Source: Ifrita kowaldi (lineage: Eukaryota > Chordata > Aves > Passeriformes > Cinclosomatidae). Taken from it: DNA of 64,000 nucleotides. Each line of letters begins with the position of its first letter. The stretch's first letter is position 1. Shown here in pieces: positions 26,065 through 37,768 of the stretch. The translations under genes were made by a program, and so were the position numbers. The notes beneath the pieces are model-generated. The model was not told the DNA's origin, did not search any database, and saw only the letters and a program-made list of their open reading frames with translations. Location: assembly GCA_013398055.1 (NCBI GenBank), contig VZRS01012469.1, positions 294,001-358,000 on the forward strand, given 5' to 3'.

Positions 26065-26282
26065 ATGGCCTGTGATTTACTAGAAGCGTTAGACAACTCC
26101 TGCAAATCTAAAAAAACACAAAAAAGAAAAAAGAAAAAAAGACTGCTGACATAAGAGAAAGTGACATCTAAAAATAATTTCAAAAGAGCTTTAGGTGTAG
26201 ATTTTTTGTTTGATTAGTTTGCAATTTTGGGGCAGACTTGTATTGTTTGGGTTGGATTTTTGAAGGTTTCGTAAAGAATTTT
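26065..26282 (+). repeat. block B, second copy
   Basis: It matches 25038-25255 with one substitution and then runs on into unique sequence. It is the left end of the contig that continues rightward. Confidence 0.95.
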
Positions 26283-27890
26283 TCAACAGGAAATTATTTT
26301 AATGAAAAACATTATGTTCTGCACACTATGCAGCTGAACACCTATGCACAAGATAACATCCAAAGTACATCGTGCTGACTTCCTCTCAGAGCACACAAGT
26401 ATATTTTTTGCTGTATATCCAAGGCCACTCTCCCTTGTTTAACTAGCTGTACATGTGCAAAAGACCAAGTACACAAAAACTAGAATTTTAATTGCTGTTA
26501 TTCTGAGACGTCTAAAAGTCTCCTCTCTTGAATTTTGCTGTCACATTATCTAGAAACTTGTAATAAGTTTTTTAATTAAAAACAAAAAAATTGAATGTGA
26601 TACAATAGACAGAGCATCTGCTTATTTTATAGAAATTATGTATTTATTAAAAAAGATTGTTTATACAACAGTGCAATTGGATAAAAAATTACCAAAATTT
26701 TATACTCAATGCTGCATTTCATTTGGTATTTTATCCTGCAAGTGACTACAGACTTTGTTATAACATGATGGCCATGTGAGTTTCAAAACTCAGTAAAATT
26801 TCCTTAAGGCTGTAACAATTCTTAAAAAGAAAATAACTGCCAAACATAAGACATTATTCAACACTGATGTACCTAAAGCCTGTATCAAATTATATTTGAA
26901 GAATCCCGAAAGTTTAGGTTGAGAGTTTTTTGAAAGCACTATATACAAAACATTAGATTTTCCCACATTTTTATTTTTTGGGATTTTTCCCGTTATTCCA
27001 AGGCCAAAGGGGATGGGAGTGGGGCAGCAGAGAGACTGTGACCCCACAGATTACAGTCCAAAGCAGACCTGCTGTTTCTTGCGGGTAGTCTTCTGCAGTA
27101 TATTGCAAATCTTCTTCCTGAAGCTCTGCCAGGGTCTGCACTGTTTGTTCACAACAAGCTTGGGTCTCACACAGAATTTTCCTGAGGGCTGCACAGTTCT
27201 ATACTTTTTTGTTATAAGGACATTATGTAGTATTACAAGAAAATGGAATTACTGAACAGGTTCAGATATACTGCAGAACAAGCCTGTTATTCTCAAGCAC
27301 AATGGCTTGATGTAGATAAACCCCAAAATAGTCCTTTGTTTTGGGTAATAGATCAGAAAAAAAGATGACAGAAAAGTACACAAACCAAGAGTGAAGTACA
27401 TGCTCCTATGAGTACCAATCAAGTAAAAGGGTTTGTTAAACTCAGTATTGAAGATCTCCTATTCCATGATCTCATGGTTCATTAGGGAAAGCTTCAACAG
27501 GTAGGTAAGTCACAGGATCAGCATAAATTAGGCTGTTCCTGTGACTAAAGTACGCAATATGCAGTAAAACAGGTTTTAGCTATTTAGTTAGCATTTCTGA
27601 ACATTGAAATGAGTCACAACTTCACTGAACATTTGACCAAGTGAACACCAGACTAATTTTAATTTAGGAAAAAACCTCCTGGAAAGATAAAAGCATACTG
27701 CATGAAACTACTGCTGCTGTTAGACCATCTAATCAGAATGATTTAAAAAAAAAAATTAACAGGCGAAAGAAGAGAAACTTCTGTGTGATACAAACCCTTG
27801 CTCACTAGAACACCAGTACTGCATTTTTGTATATGGTTTACCAGGTTACAAGCAACAGATAACTTAGATTTAATAGATTTTCTACCAAGT
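26283..27890. other. AT-rich noncoding stretch
   Basis: No gene is supported. Frames of 85 codons (minus, 26790-27047) and 80 codons (plus, 27013-27255) show no family features. A patch near 27000-27180 is slightly richer in GC. Confidence 0.65.
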
Positions 27891-28255
27891 TGTGGAAAAT
27901 GTCGTGGACCCAACACTCACTGTGATTGTCATGGCAACACTGGGTGATATTGTCATCTCATAGCAAGCACAAGTTGCATCGATAAATAGTGGTTACTGTC
28001 AGACAACCTATACACTGACACTTGCTGTTCATCATACTTTTATTTTCACATGCAAAGAGCAACAAAGTTATGGTCTATATTTGGTGGTAGTTTGATAACA
28101 CTGAAGGAAAAATGTGCAATTCAATTAGCAGCTAGACAAGTATCTGTCATAGATAATAACTTCTTATGTCAGGGAATCTACATACTGATCAATGTGAAGC
28201 TACGTGCAATTGCTTATACCAATCATAAATCACTTTTTATTGATTGGCATTCCAA
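27891..28255. promoter_or_regulatory. candidate regulatory element with X-box-like and inverted CCAAT words
   Basis: At 27925-27938 the sequence matches the symmetric RFX X-box GTTGCCATGGCAAC at 12 of 14 positions, including a perfect ATGGCAAC half. CCAATCA at 28219-28225 is mirrored by TGATTGG at 28241-28247, giving two CCAAT boxes in opposite orientation, and ATAAATCA (PBX-HOX-like) lies between them at 28225-28232. No long frame spans the whole block. Binding is inferred from motif matches. Confidence 0.4.
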
Positions 28256-29290
28256 ATCCTTGACATAATTAGAAGTTATAGAATGGGTCACAAGATAATG
28301 CTGTGTATGTCCACAAGTCCTTTATTTTCAGGCTTTTCTGTAATCCATTGCATTCAGGTTTTGCTGGGAATAGAGGAACCCTTTTATTTTTTTTTTCTAA
28401 TTTTTTTTATTATTAGAAAATTAAGCATGAACTGCCATCTGATAAAGCCCTGATAAACACCAGAAGTTAAAACGAGAATTTCCCATGTCTGGATTTGATT
28501 CCTGTGTGCAAATGGAGACTTGCCTACATCCTGCTCATAATCTGATTTATACAGCAATTTATTTTATACATTAGGCACACTGTATGCAGTCTGACTGACG
28601 CATAAAAATTTCATGCAAAAAAAAAAGACTTACTTGCACGCAACTACTTTTCAGTTATTATTACCTCTTCTGGTTACCATCATAGAGTAGGTAGGACAAA
28701 TGACTTGACGCAGTGCACACATCTTGCCCACTATACAAACATTTTGATTGGTACCTATTTCACTTCACTTTCAGCAGACTCTTCAATAGCTTAACAGCTC
28801 TATCTTTAAAGAGATCAGATCTCACATTTTTTTGTAAAGTCCTCTGTGGTGACAACCCCCTACCACATGCCCACACAAATTTTCCTATGTACACACACAA
28901 GACATGGGGTTTATTCTGCAGTGTACCTCAAATAAATGAGCCAGATGCAGTAAGGGAAGATACTGTTGCTAATTTTTGGATTATCGTCATACATGTATGC
29001 TTCCTATGCTATTATCAATCAAATTGAAGATATGTTTTTACACAGCTTTTATTTACGAAAAATCAGCAAGAAATGCATCTTTCTATATTTTCCATTTATT
29101 AGAAGTCTCCTTTCATCCAAGAAATATGAGACCTGAAATAAATTGTACCATCCTGCTTTTTTTTTTATTCAAATCCTTGCCAGTGCTAGGCAGTATGCTA
29201 ATGAAAACAGGTTGATAAATGACTCCCTGATATTTTCCAGACATTTTTCTCTCAGAAGTGCTCTAAACTGATGTAGCTCAAAGAGAATAA
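28256..29290. other. AT-rich noncoding stretch
   Basis: A 104-codon frame at 28713-29027 overlaps a 79-codon one in another phase, neither with motifs. T-runs occur near 28388-28410 and 29157-29166. Confidence 0.65.
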
Positions 29291-30150
29291 GGCGCATTAA
29301 GTCATTATATCAATTTTTGTTACCCAGATACTTCAGTCCCAGTTAAGAGCTGACAGCCAATATAAAACAAGGCAAGGGCATCATACGACTCCATCGATCA
29401 AATCTTGTCGTAGATAGATTGCCTATTACACAAATAGAACCAGCAGATTCAGTTTGTAGTTTTATGCTCTCCAATTAAAGGATAACAGGGTACTTTCCCA
29501 TAAATCTGCTAATTGCAACTGAATTAATTTAACAAATTTTGCCAAGCACAGAAAAAAGTGATTGGTTAAGCTAATATAAACTAGCACAGGTTGTCACAAA
29601 GCAGGCTCCATAACAGGCTTTTACTCTACCTTTACTGGGCAAGGTGTCACAAGCATTTAACTCCACCAGGGTTCTTTGGCAACAGACAGCTGACAACCAT
29701 AAAACATTGTACAAATAGGAGATAATTTATTTGCTGTACTTCCCCCCACCCCCAAACCATGGAATAAAGCCACCTTTGCACCTAATTAATGTTTCTCTCT
29801 AAGCAGGCTGTTTTTCTGAATCAGTATTATACAAGCAAAAGCACTAGATCACAAAAAGTGCTCCCTCATGGGCACTCAGCAAACAATGGCAGTGATCTGC
29901 AAAAAAAGAGAAAACCAGCCCATTGCAGTGCTGTGAGAAGCAGCAGAGACGCTTATTAAACAGCACAATAATGCAGTGTACTACGCTTTGGATATTATTC
30001 TAATGAGCTTAGATATTCATATGGAAATAGCTGGACTGACAGAACGGTAGATAATTCAGATCTATAAAGAAAGAGCAATCGCAAGAGATCTCTAACTGTA
30101 ACTTATGGAAGGAAATTAGGAATGCAATCACCTTTGCAATGATATGTTAT
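29291..30150. promoter_or_regulatory. candidate conserved noncoding element cluster
   Basis: Two CpG-bearing sub-blocks (about 29330-29560 and 29930-30110) are separated by ordinary sequence. The first includes TACGAC (29384-29389) mirrored by GTCGTA (29407-29412) around an ATCGAT-containing loop. Both hold many TAAT/ATTA words. There is no open frame of note. Conservation is inferred from composition. Confidence 0.4.
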
Positions 30151-31932
30151 TGTGATAAAAACCAGTCCTTATATAAAAAATGAAATAGCTATTTCCTAAT
30201 TAATTTAAATAAATTTATACCCAAGCCCAAGAGATATTTTAGGAGCAACTCTTCTCACTAGCACAGAAAAATTATTCTTGTGGATGGCAAATTTTGCACT
30301 AAAGCAACATACAGCTGTGTATGCCTATATAAAGTACAAAACTACAGTCATTATTAATATGAAGACACAACAGAGATAATCCCTTTGACACATTGGAATT
30401 TAAGATGGAGGGTACTATTATCATTAGAAGAGTCAAGCATATGAAATGCAAGTTGGATGCAACAATGGTAAGCTTTCTAAATAGTTGGCAGCTGAAATCC
30501 AAATGCACAGTCTAAAATGAGTACTTAATTCAGCCTGGCTTAGTTTGACTTTTTTTTTTCCATGCTAAGTTCACTGCCTACGGTGCCCAGACATTCACAG
30601 GTTCAACAAAATTATAAAAATTTTAGAACAAACAAAATAAGAATAGCACAAAATAACAGAAAGGGGGAAAAAAACCCCAATAATAATAATTTTTTTGAAA
30701 CCCCACACCCACAAAAAACCCCAAACACTTGAAGTCAGAAGTCTACATGTTGCATTTGCTTTACAAATACTGAGACAATTTTCTATCACTGTTAAAAATG
30801 CATTTGAAGACAAAAGACACTTGCGGAGATGCAGCAGCCCTTTCCCTTAGAACAGTTTGGAAAACCTAATTTGCTTCCACCCTGATGGACTTGCCAGAAA
30901 AATCCCAAATTTTACTCATTTCATGAGTAGTACTGTTTAACATGTGGTTATTTTTGCCTAGAAAGAAAACATAGAAAAGCCCTCCCCACTTCAGAAAGAG
31001 GAAGCATTACAGCTCCTCAGAAGGGTAAGGTGTCACAGCATCAGCACAGAGAAAAAAACAACAAACCAAACAAACAAACACACCAGGAGAAAGAGAAGAT
31101 TTCTCATGCAGAGCCAGCAAATCAGCCAACCAATATAAAGGAACAACGGAAATGGATTTCCAAAGTTCACACCCAATTTCATGCTCTTTACTCTCCTCTG
31201 AAAGCAGAATAAAGCAAGCCACTCAAGAAACAAAATACCCAAAATCAATCCACCCACTTGTTCCAAATTATAATAATTAGAAAATACTTTATGCAATCAT
31301 TTTTAGCACTGAAAATTTCTGAAAAAAAATTGTTCTACCCCACTGTTACCAGTGGCAGCTGTGTTGCTTATTTCTATTTCACATGAAATAGAATATTCCT
31401 TTTGTTTCTTTAGAGATCTTTGGTATAATATGCATTCCCCTTGAATATAATACAGAATACAGCAATGTAATTCAGTTATTCAAACAGATTTTACTTCCAG
31501 GGTTATTTTTATAATGTCCCATTTTTCCACATAACTATTAAGAAGAAGGTGCCACTCTCTTAGTTTTTTTGCCCAATATGATTTTGATCATAATTAAAGG
31601 TACTGAACATGAAGACAGTGTTCTTTTCTGACTTCTGGAAGCACTGATGTACATGACTTTTTTTTTTTTTTTTTCACTAATGGCCTGAATGTCATACATT
31701 AAATTGTGGGAAAATTTGGTTTCAAAGCAGAAAGCTTTGCATAAAACAATAGGTATTACTGGTCTCTTTATTTCTTTAGTCCTTGATTTCTATTGACCAA
31801 TTCCATCTACATATAAATTTTACTTGTTTGCATAGGTAACATATTCATAAAAACACCTGCAAAACTAAAAATACAAACAATATGTAAGATCATGACAATA
31901 CCAAAAAAATGTTACGTTGAATTTATAAAAAA
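30151..31932. other. AT-rich noncoding stretch
   Basis: No gene is supported. Overlapping frames of up to 87 codons at 31007-31296 come from a CAAA-type simple repeat (31066-31080) and its flanks. A 17-nt T run lies at 31658-31674. Confidence 0.65.
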
Positions 31933-31933
31933 A

Positions 31934-32015
31934 GAATCCTAGCATAGAAAATACAGAAACAAACAGTTGGAAAGGAACTCAAGCAATCATCTACTTCATC
32001 CCATTCCTCAGTCAA
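31934..32015 (-). mobile_element. CR1 LINE 3'-end remnant, reverse orientation
   Basis: The order CATAGAA, then CAGTTGGAAAGGAACTC, then AATCATCTACTTCATCCCA follows the inverted CR1 3' end: CATAGAAT repeats, then GTTGGAAGGGACCT, then ATCATCTAGTTCCAACCC. It is diverged and short, with no coding part. This is the best repeat-family match in the window and the main sequence support for a bird. Confidence 0.7.
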
Positions 32016-35000
32016 AAATGAAATGTACTTCTGTGACAGTTTCTGGTTTCATAACACACTCCAATGTGCCAAGTTATCAGCTGTGCACTCTGTGATCCAC
32101 GGACATGATAGTCTCCTTCAAACTTTTGACCATCGACCAAACAAGGAGCAGCCTAGACTACAAAAATCTGTAATCAGCTAAGACAAAATGTGCTGTGATT
32201 AAGCTACCAAACATTTCCAGTTAAATTATTTTGAGCTAGGAGAACTAACAGAACCCACTGTCCACACAGAGAAATCACCAAGCATACAACATGCCGCTAT
32301 CTTTGGACAAATGGTTCTCAACCTGAGTCAGTAAGTGCTCATGAGTAAAATGTTACAGTAAGCTAAAGTTGCTGAAGATCTTTAATCATTAACTTGCTTT
32401 CCAAAGTTGTTTTTTTTAAAAGTCTAAAACAGCCCCACATACCAGTTCCTTTCATGTACCCCAATCTGGCTCTCAAAACTCACTTACTGTGTATTTAAAT
32501 TTCACAGCAAGGACAAACCTTCAAGACCAGACTATTCCCTAATCATAGAAAGACTTGTGAACAAAGGACCATCTTCAAAGTTAGAAGGGCACCATACAAG
32601 TCACCAAAAAATAAAAAAGAAAGACACAGATTACAGACATGGCCACTTCCATCCAGAAGATTTTACATGCTAAAATAGGTGAGGGAGAAAGCGGCAGATA
32701 GTCCAATGGGACAACATTATTTCTTCTGAATAGCATGGGTTTTACCTACAAATGTTCACTGTGGAAGTTGGAGGTACACAAAGCTGCACATGCAACCATT
32801 TGCCAAGCTCTGAAAGTTTATTTTTGCAACTATTTTGCAAGTATTGATCAATATTAAATTAGACATAGTGTGAATATTAAGCAATTGTGTGAAAATTTCC
32901 TCATTTCATTGGTTTCCACCACAGTCTTTCTCCTCTGCACCAGAGTGTACATTGCCATCCAGAGTCCCTCTCTGACCTGGTGTCTCACAGCACATATCCA
33001 GGACACTGGAAGCAGAACTCTGCATTCAACCCTATTGATCTGATTTGCCTTCTCCATTGTAGAAGCACACCATAATAATTTTTGAATACTACTACTAGAC
33101 CCAGCAGACTTAGTCCCTGTTTGACTCTACAGGGTTGATTTAATGGCAGGCTGCTGAGAATAAAATACCAACAAAATAGCACAGAGCTATTCAACACGAA
33201 TTCTGGAGACAATGCAAGAACAGAAAGGCCTGAGTCAGGGTATCTAGAGAAGCCTGACAAGCATCCAAAGAGGGGAAAATCTGCTGTTCTATGGAAAGAC
33301 TTGAGATGTTCAAAATTCTTGTATCTAATTTGACAGTGAGCTACTGTGTCACGCTGGCTGTTGCACAGAAACAGTCCTGCACTGCAAAGCCAGGCTTGGA
33401 GGTTTTCAGCTCCAGTTTTGTATTTGAGGGGGAAGGGGTAAAGTTGCCAAGTCACGCCACCAAAACTGCAGCAGCATCTACAACTATTATGAAATTAATT
33501 TAAACAGTTAAATTGAGGCATCAAACTTTACCCAAAGAGCGTGCAGATATCTCTAACAGTATAAAAATCCAAGGCATTAACTTGAAAAAAATGAAGCAGA
33601 TGTAGAATTGAAGAAAGAAAAGCTAGCTGAGAAACCTCCTACCTACAGCAGTTAAGATCTACTACCAGTAACTCTGGAGAACACAGCCTGATATCAAAAC
33701 CTGAAACCAAGACTAGTGGGAGATACAAGCATTCCATGTTCTGAAAAAGAGCAAGACACCTCCCATTAATATATTGAATACAAGCAACTGAATAGCTCTA
33801 CAATAGGGAGGGATCTATTAAGAACTTCTTCCCTTGTTTTGACTTCTGCTAAAAATAATCACAGCTCAAATCATCACAGTCCTGTTTCTGTAAGATGCCT
33901 TTACTCTTTTGTATTTTTCCAATTGTGCAAAAATTTTTCAGAAATAATCTTTTTAATACAGACATTGCAGAAGACCTATCATCAGGTGAATCCCCTTCAA
34001 AGAGCTGCAGTTCCAGTCACCGAGCTCCTGACCTCACCCAGTTACATTCACACCCCCAATGGCAAAGAAGCTTTGCCATTGCCAGCTTGCCAAAATGAGA
34101 GCCAGCGCCTGGAGTGTAAACTCAGGATTTGCCTTAACACCCTCAGTTATCAGGACAAAAGAAGTTACATGATTCATGGCAGGCTAAGGGACTCTCCCTT
34201 AATACAAACCAACTAGCAAACATGAAAGGTTTTACATCTTCTGACAAGAAAAATATAGACTCTAGAAATGCTTTCATGCAGATTCGTCTTTAGCCGGGAG
34301 CAAAAGTGTCTGAGGATTTCCTTATATTTATTGGTATCATTATGTGTACAGGAATGATCCCAGAAGTAGGGCAGGGCTGAACTAGTTTTTAGCTAGATAA
34401 GTATGCATTATTTTTAACTTTAGGAGACCATAAAGAATAAAATTTAAGTGGCTAGCCTAACTAGTATGAAAAAAAAAAAAAAAGAAAAAATGAAATAAAC
34501 TAATACAAAAACATTTAAAAATACAATTAAATACTAAACATGACAGAGGTATGATGAAGTGTAAAGATCTCATTAATTGTGTTTTAGATCTGCTTCAGAG
34601 AAAAACTATCAATGGCAATCACTCCGTATGAACATCAGTGAGGTCTCATTAGTTACTGGTTATGAAACAAAACCTCATTAATTAACACTAAAAAAAAGCC
34701 ATACGAATACATGCATTTAGTCTTGGAGCAAACAGTATTTCAGTATAAAAAGACATTTTTTAGCAACTTGACTTGCTAAGCTATTGTTGCTTTTAAAACA
34801 AAACATCATTTTGGGGATGAGACCAGGTAAGCAGGTAAATTTTGATAAACCAGACTATTCTAAGTAGTTTCTCAATTTCACTGAGTAGTTTGATTCATTA
34901 AAAATAAAAGTTTTCAGACTGCAGAGACAAAGAAAAATTAATGTTGCCATTTTATACATATGTGTGTGTGTGTGTGTGTATAAATACCCCTTCTACTCAG

Positions 35001-37690
35001 TGAAATTCAGATCTGTTTTGAACTAATAGAAATGAAGAGAAAAACTGGTTTCTTAAGAAAAATGAATTATTCTTTCACTGCTGAGAGGCAGTTTGGCAGC
35101 ACAAGCCAGGGTCCAGGCAGCATTTCAAAATGCTGGGAAAACCCATGACCGACTGACTTCCTCCATGTACAGTGAAAATGGTGATACTTTCCCCACATTT
35201 TACTAGTCATTCCCATGATGCATCACTTTTAGAAAGGTACATTTTTAGTATATACAGTGTTTCCTAAAACTTTATTTTGAGCTTGATTGGGATCTGCAAC
35301 AACAATCCTGCAAATAAATCTTTTGCCTGTAAAAACAGCAAGAATTAAACAATTCTTTTTGCCCATTTCCTCACCAAAATACTTTATAACCTGGCCTGAG
35401 AACTAGCACTTCAAATAAGAGGCCAGCTCAGTCATTTGGCATTTATTGTAAACATTTCTCTGAGGCGCCATCTCTTTTTAATTGATGCACTCTTCAAAGT
35501 TAAAACAAATATTTCATAATGCCTAATAAAAATTCAGATGAGCCTCTAACAATCATATTTCAAGCATTTACTAGCTTTGCATTTTGATTGAGGAGTAAAT
35601 GCAGTAATCTAAAACTTGTACTCTGACATTTATTTTTCTGCCTCCTAATATAAACCTTTGAGGACACACCTTTCTTCCATGTTTTGGATTCCCAGTGCAA
35701 GAAGGAAACAGTAACAAATCCCTTCAACTGCCCCACAGGAGGTTCTCCTGTTTCGAAGTCTGTTTTACCTGTATGTCCCTGTCACACAGCTCCAGCTAGA
35801 GAATCTAGAGCACAAAACCTCCTCTTTGACAGCGATTAGATACAAATAGATGCAATTTTTGAGAATTATTACATTATTCCAATAGTTTTTCCACTCCAAG
35901 AAGGCTGATCTACTTTTCAAAACCAAATATATTTTCTTACAGAAATGACTGAATTGAAAAACCATACACATCAGTCTTCAGGACACCGAGGTTTTACAGT
36001 GTTTGGTTCATTTGGCCTCAGTTTGAATTTCCAGACAAATCTTGTCTTTACTTCAGCCAACCTTATAGGGAGGGCTTTCCAAGGCCAAAGCAGGGCTAGG
36101 TAGGAGACATTTTATGTTCCTACAAGTACGCTGCACAAGCTATCCACATCTGCACATCTACAAAGCCAGATAAATATGCTGTTCCCTCTGCTTATGGTTG
36201 ATTCCTTATGTCCTCTCTAAAAAACTCATCTAAGATGAAACATTGTACTGATGCAGTCTCTACAGTAAGCACATTTTTTAAGTCTTTAACCCCTGCTCCT
36301 GAAGTACAGCAGTTTGATTGGTCAAAGTCTGTTCTTACAACCTTTCTATTCAGCGAAAAGTATGTGTTCTAAATTTCAAAATTCATTCCACTGCAGCGTG
36401 AAAGAGTCTCATTCATTTTTGTTTTGTTTTCCAGGGAAGAAAATGTAAAGTAACAGTTTCTGATGCCCCAGGAGTTTAAATTGGAAGTGACAGAAGACCT
36501 ATTAGTTTATATAGAAAGAGGAGAGTCATCTATTCCCAATGCATCACCAAACACCTTAAAAGAAGGTGATAAGGGTTCCTCAGAAGAGATGCTGGCAACC
36601 CTTGGAATAAAAGAAGGTGGGGACTGATAGTACCCACCCAACTGAAAATGGTGACAGAAATCTCCAATAAAGCAGTGTAAAAGTTGAAAGAAAGCACAAC
36701 ATGCACAGGGAAATCTATTCATTGATAGCTCCCGTATGTGTTTTAGGGTGCAAGCTGTAGCCCATAAGGTCTGTCCCTAGGGTCTTCCCTCCTCTTTCTG
36801 TCACATCTGGAATAATAAGATTATACTGAAACAATTGCCTACTATCCAAGAATAAGACTTATTCCAACTTTCTATTTTAATATAATTGTGATAAACAGAG
36901 ATGTTCTGAAGGGAGGTACTCCTGCAGTTTTATATACACACACTGCTGCTCACCCAATAACTGAAACATGCAAAATTTCCCATCCTTACTAAGATCTTTA
37001 ACACCTTCTTTACAACGTGTTATGCAGCCAGAATAATTCATTACATCCTTTTATCTTATGGTTTTGTTCTGGTGAGCTGCTCAGGACAGCATGCACAAAC
37101 ACTGACAAGAGACTGCATGAGTACCATTTCTGACAGAAAGCAGAGTTCAGCATTTATCCACTGTTAATTTGACTGTACAGTATTATCAAGATTACTGTAG
37201 TGCACAATGGTCTTGTAAGGTTATGAACTGGTTTGCATCCTTCCACTGCTAGAATTTAATACTGCACTGTGATATCTCATACATTATTAATCCCATCCAG
37301 TTCTGCAGCAAGTTTCTATAAAACCACTGCTGAAATACTACACTCTTAAGGTGGCTGAGAAATCTGAAAGATGTAATATTAATATGGTTATGTTTCAGAT
37401 AGGTGCGTTTAACCCAGGCTAAACAATCTGCACGTTCAGCTTGCGCCTTCCTGGGGAATATTTATCCTATCACTAAAGCCTAGGAAACAGGGCTTTAGTA
37501 TAGTTTATGACAGCATTACAAATAGCGCTCAACACAAAGTAAAGTTACAGATAAAATCTGAATAGGCCAATTAATGGTTTTAGAGGGCTCTATACAAGCT
37601 ATGTAATTTTTCTGGACTGTGGAAAACCATCATTCAAGATCAAGAATGAAAGCACTGATCAAATCCTAGGATGTATCGACATTTAGGATG
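32016..37690. other. AT-rich noncoding stretch
   Basis: It contains the longest frame in the window, 156 codons on the minus strand (32985-33455), which has no recognisable domain, and a 125-codon plus frame at 33839-34216. A 15-nt A run sits at 34469-34483. A block near 35450-35620 has an isolated GGCGCC word and might be another weak conserved element. Confidence 0.55.
34961..34979 (+). repeat. (TG)n microsatellite
   Basis: About nine and a half uninterrupted TG units are flanked by TA-rich sequence. This is a short simple-sequence locus, probably polymorphic. Confidence 0.9.
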
Positions 37691-37695
37691 ACTGG

Positions 37696-37768
37696 CTGCC
37701 TTTACTGGCCCTCAGGATTATGTGAAATACCCAGCTTCAGTGCTGGGTATTTCGGTGAAGTAAAGCAG
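37696..37768 (+). ncRNA. pre-miRNA-sized hairpin of unknown status
   Basis: The inner stem pairs GAAATACCCAGC (37724-37735) perfectly with GCTGGGTATTTC (37742-37753) across a 6-nt loop. A second, outer stem pairs CTGCCTTTACT (37696-37706) with AGTAAAGCAG (37759-37768), with one bulged C. Between the stems the loop is asymmetric, 17 nt against 5 nt, which is unusual for a Drosha substrate. Total length is 73 nt. I do not recognise it as a known miRNA. It could instead be a chance fold or a decayed inverted-repeat element. Confidence 0.3.

Noticed and set aside
24246..26282. Real tandem or segmental duplication
   Set aside because: Single N at every block edge and interleaved order fit contig-overlap errors better; one mismatch in 735 bp and unrelated spacers agree.
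32985..33455. Longest frame in the window, 156 codons, minus strand
   Set aside because: No domain, no signal or transmembrane pattern of a known family, no splice context. This length is expected by chance in 64 kb.
34469..34490. Poly-A tract as the tail of a processed pseudogene
   Set aside because: An AATAAA lies upstream, but no coding-like sequence or target-site duplication precedes it.
35460..35480. CTCF site around the GGCGCC word
   Set aside because: Only the core partly matches; the flanking positions of the CTCF motif do not.
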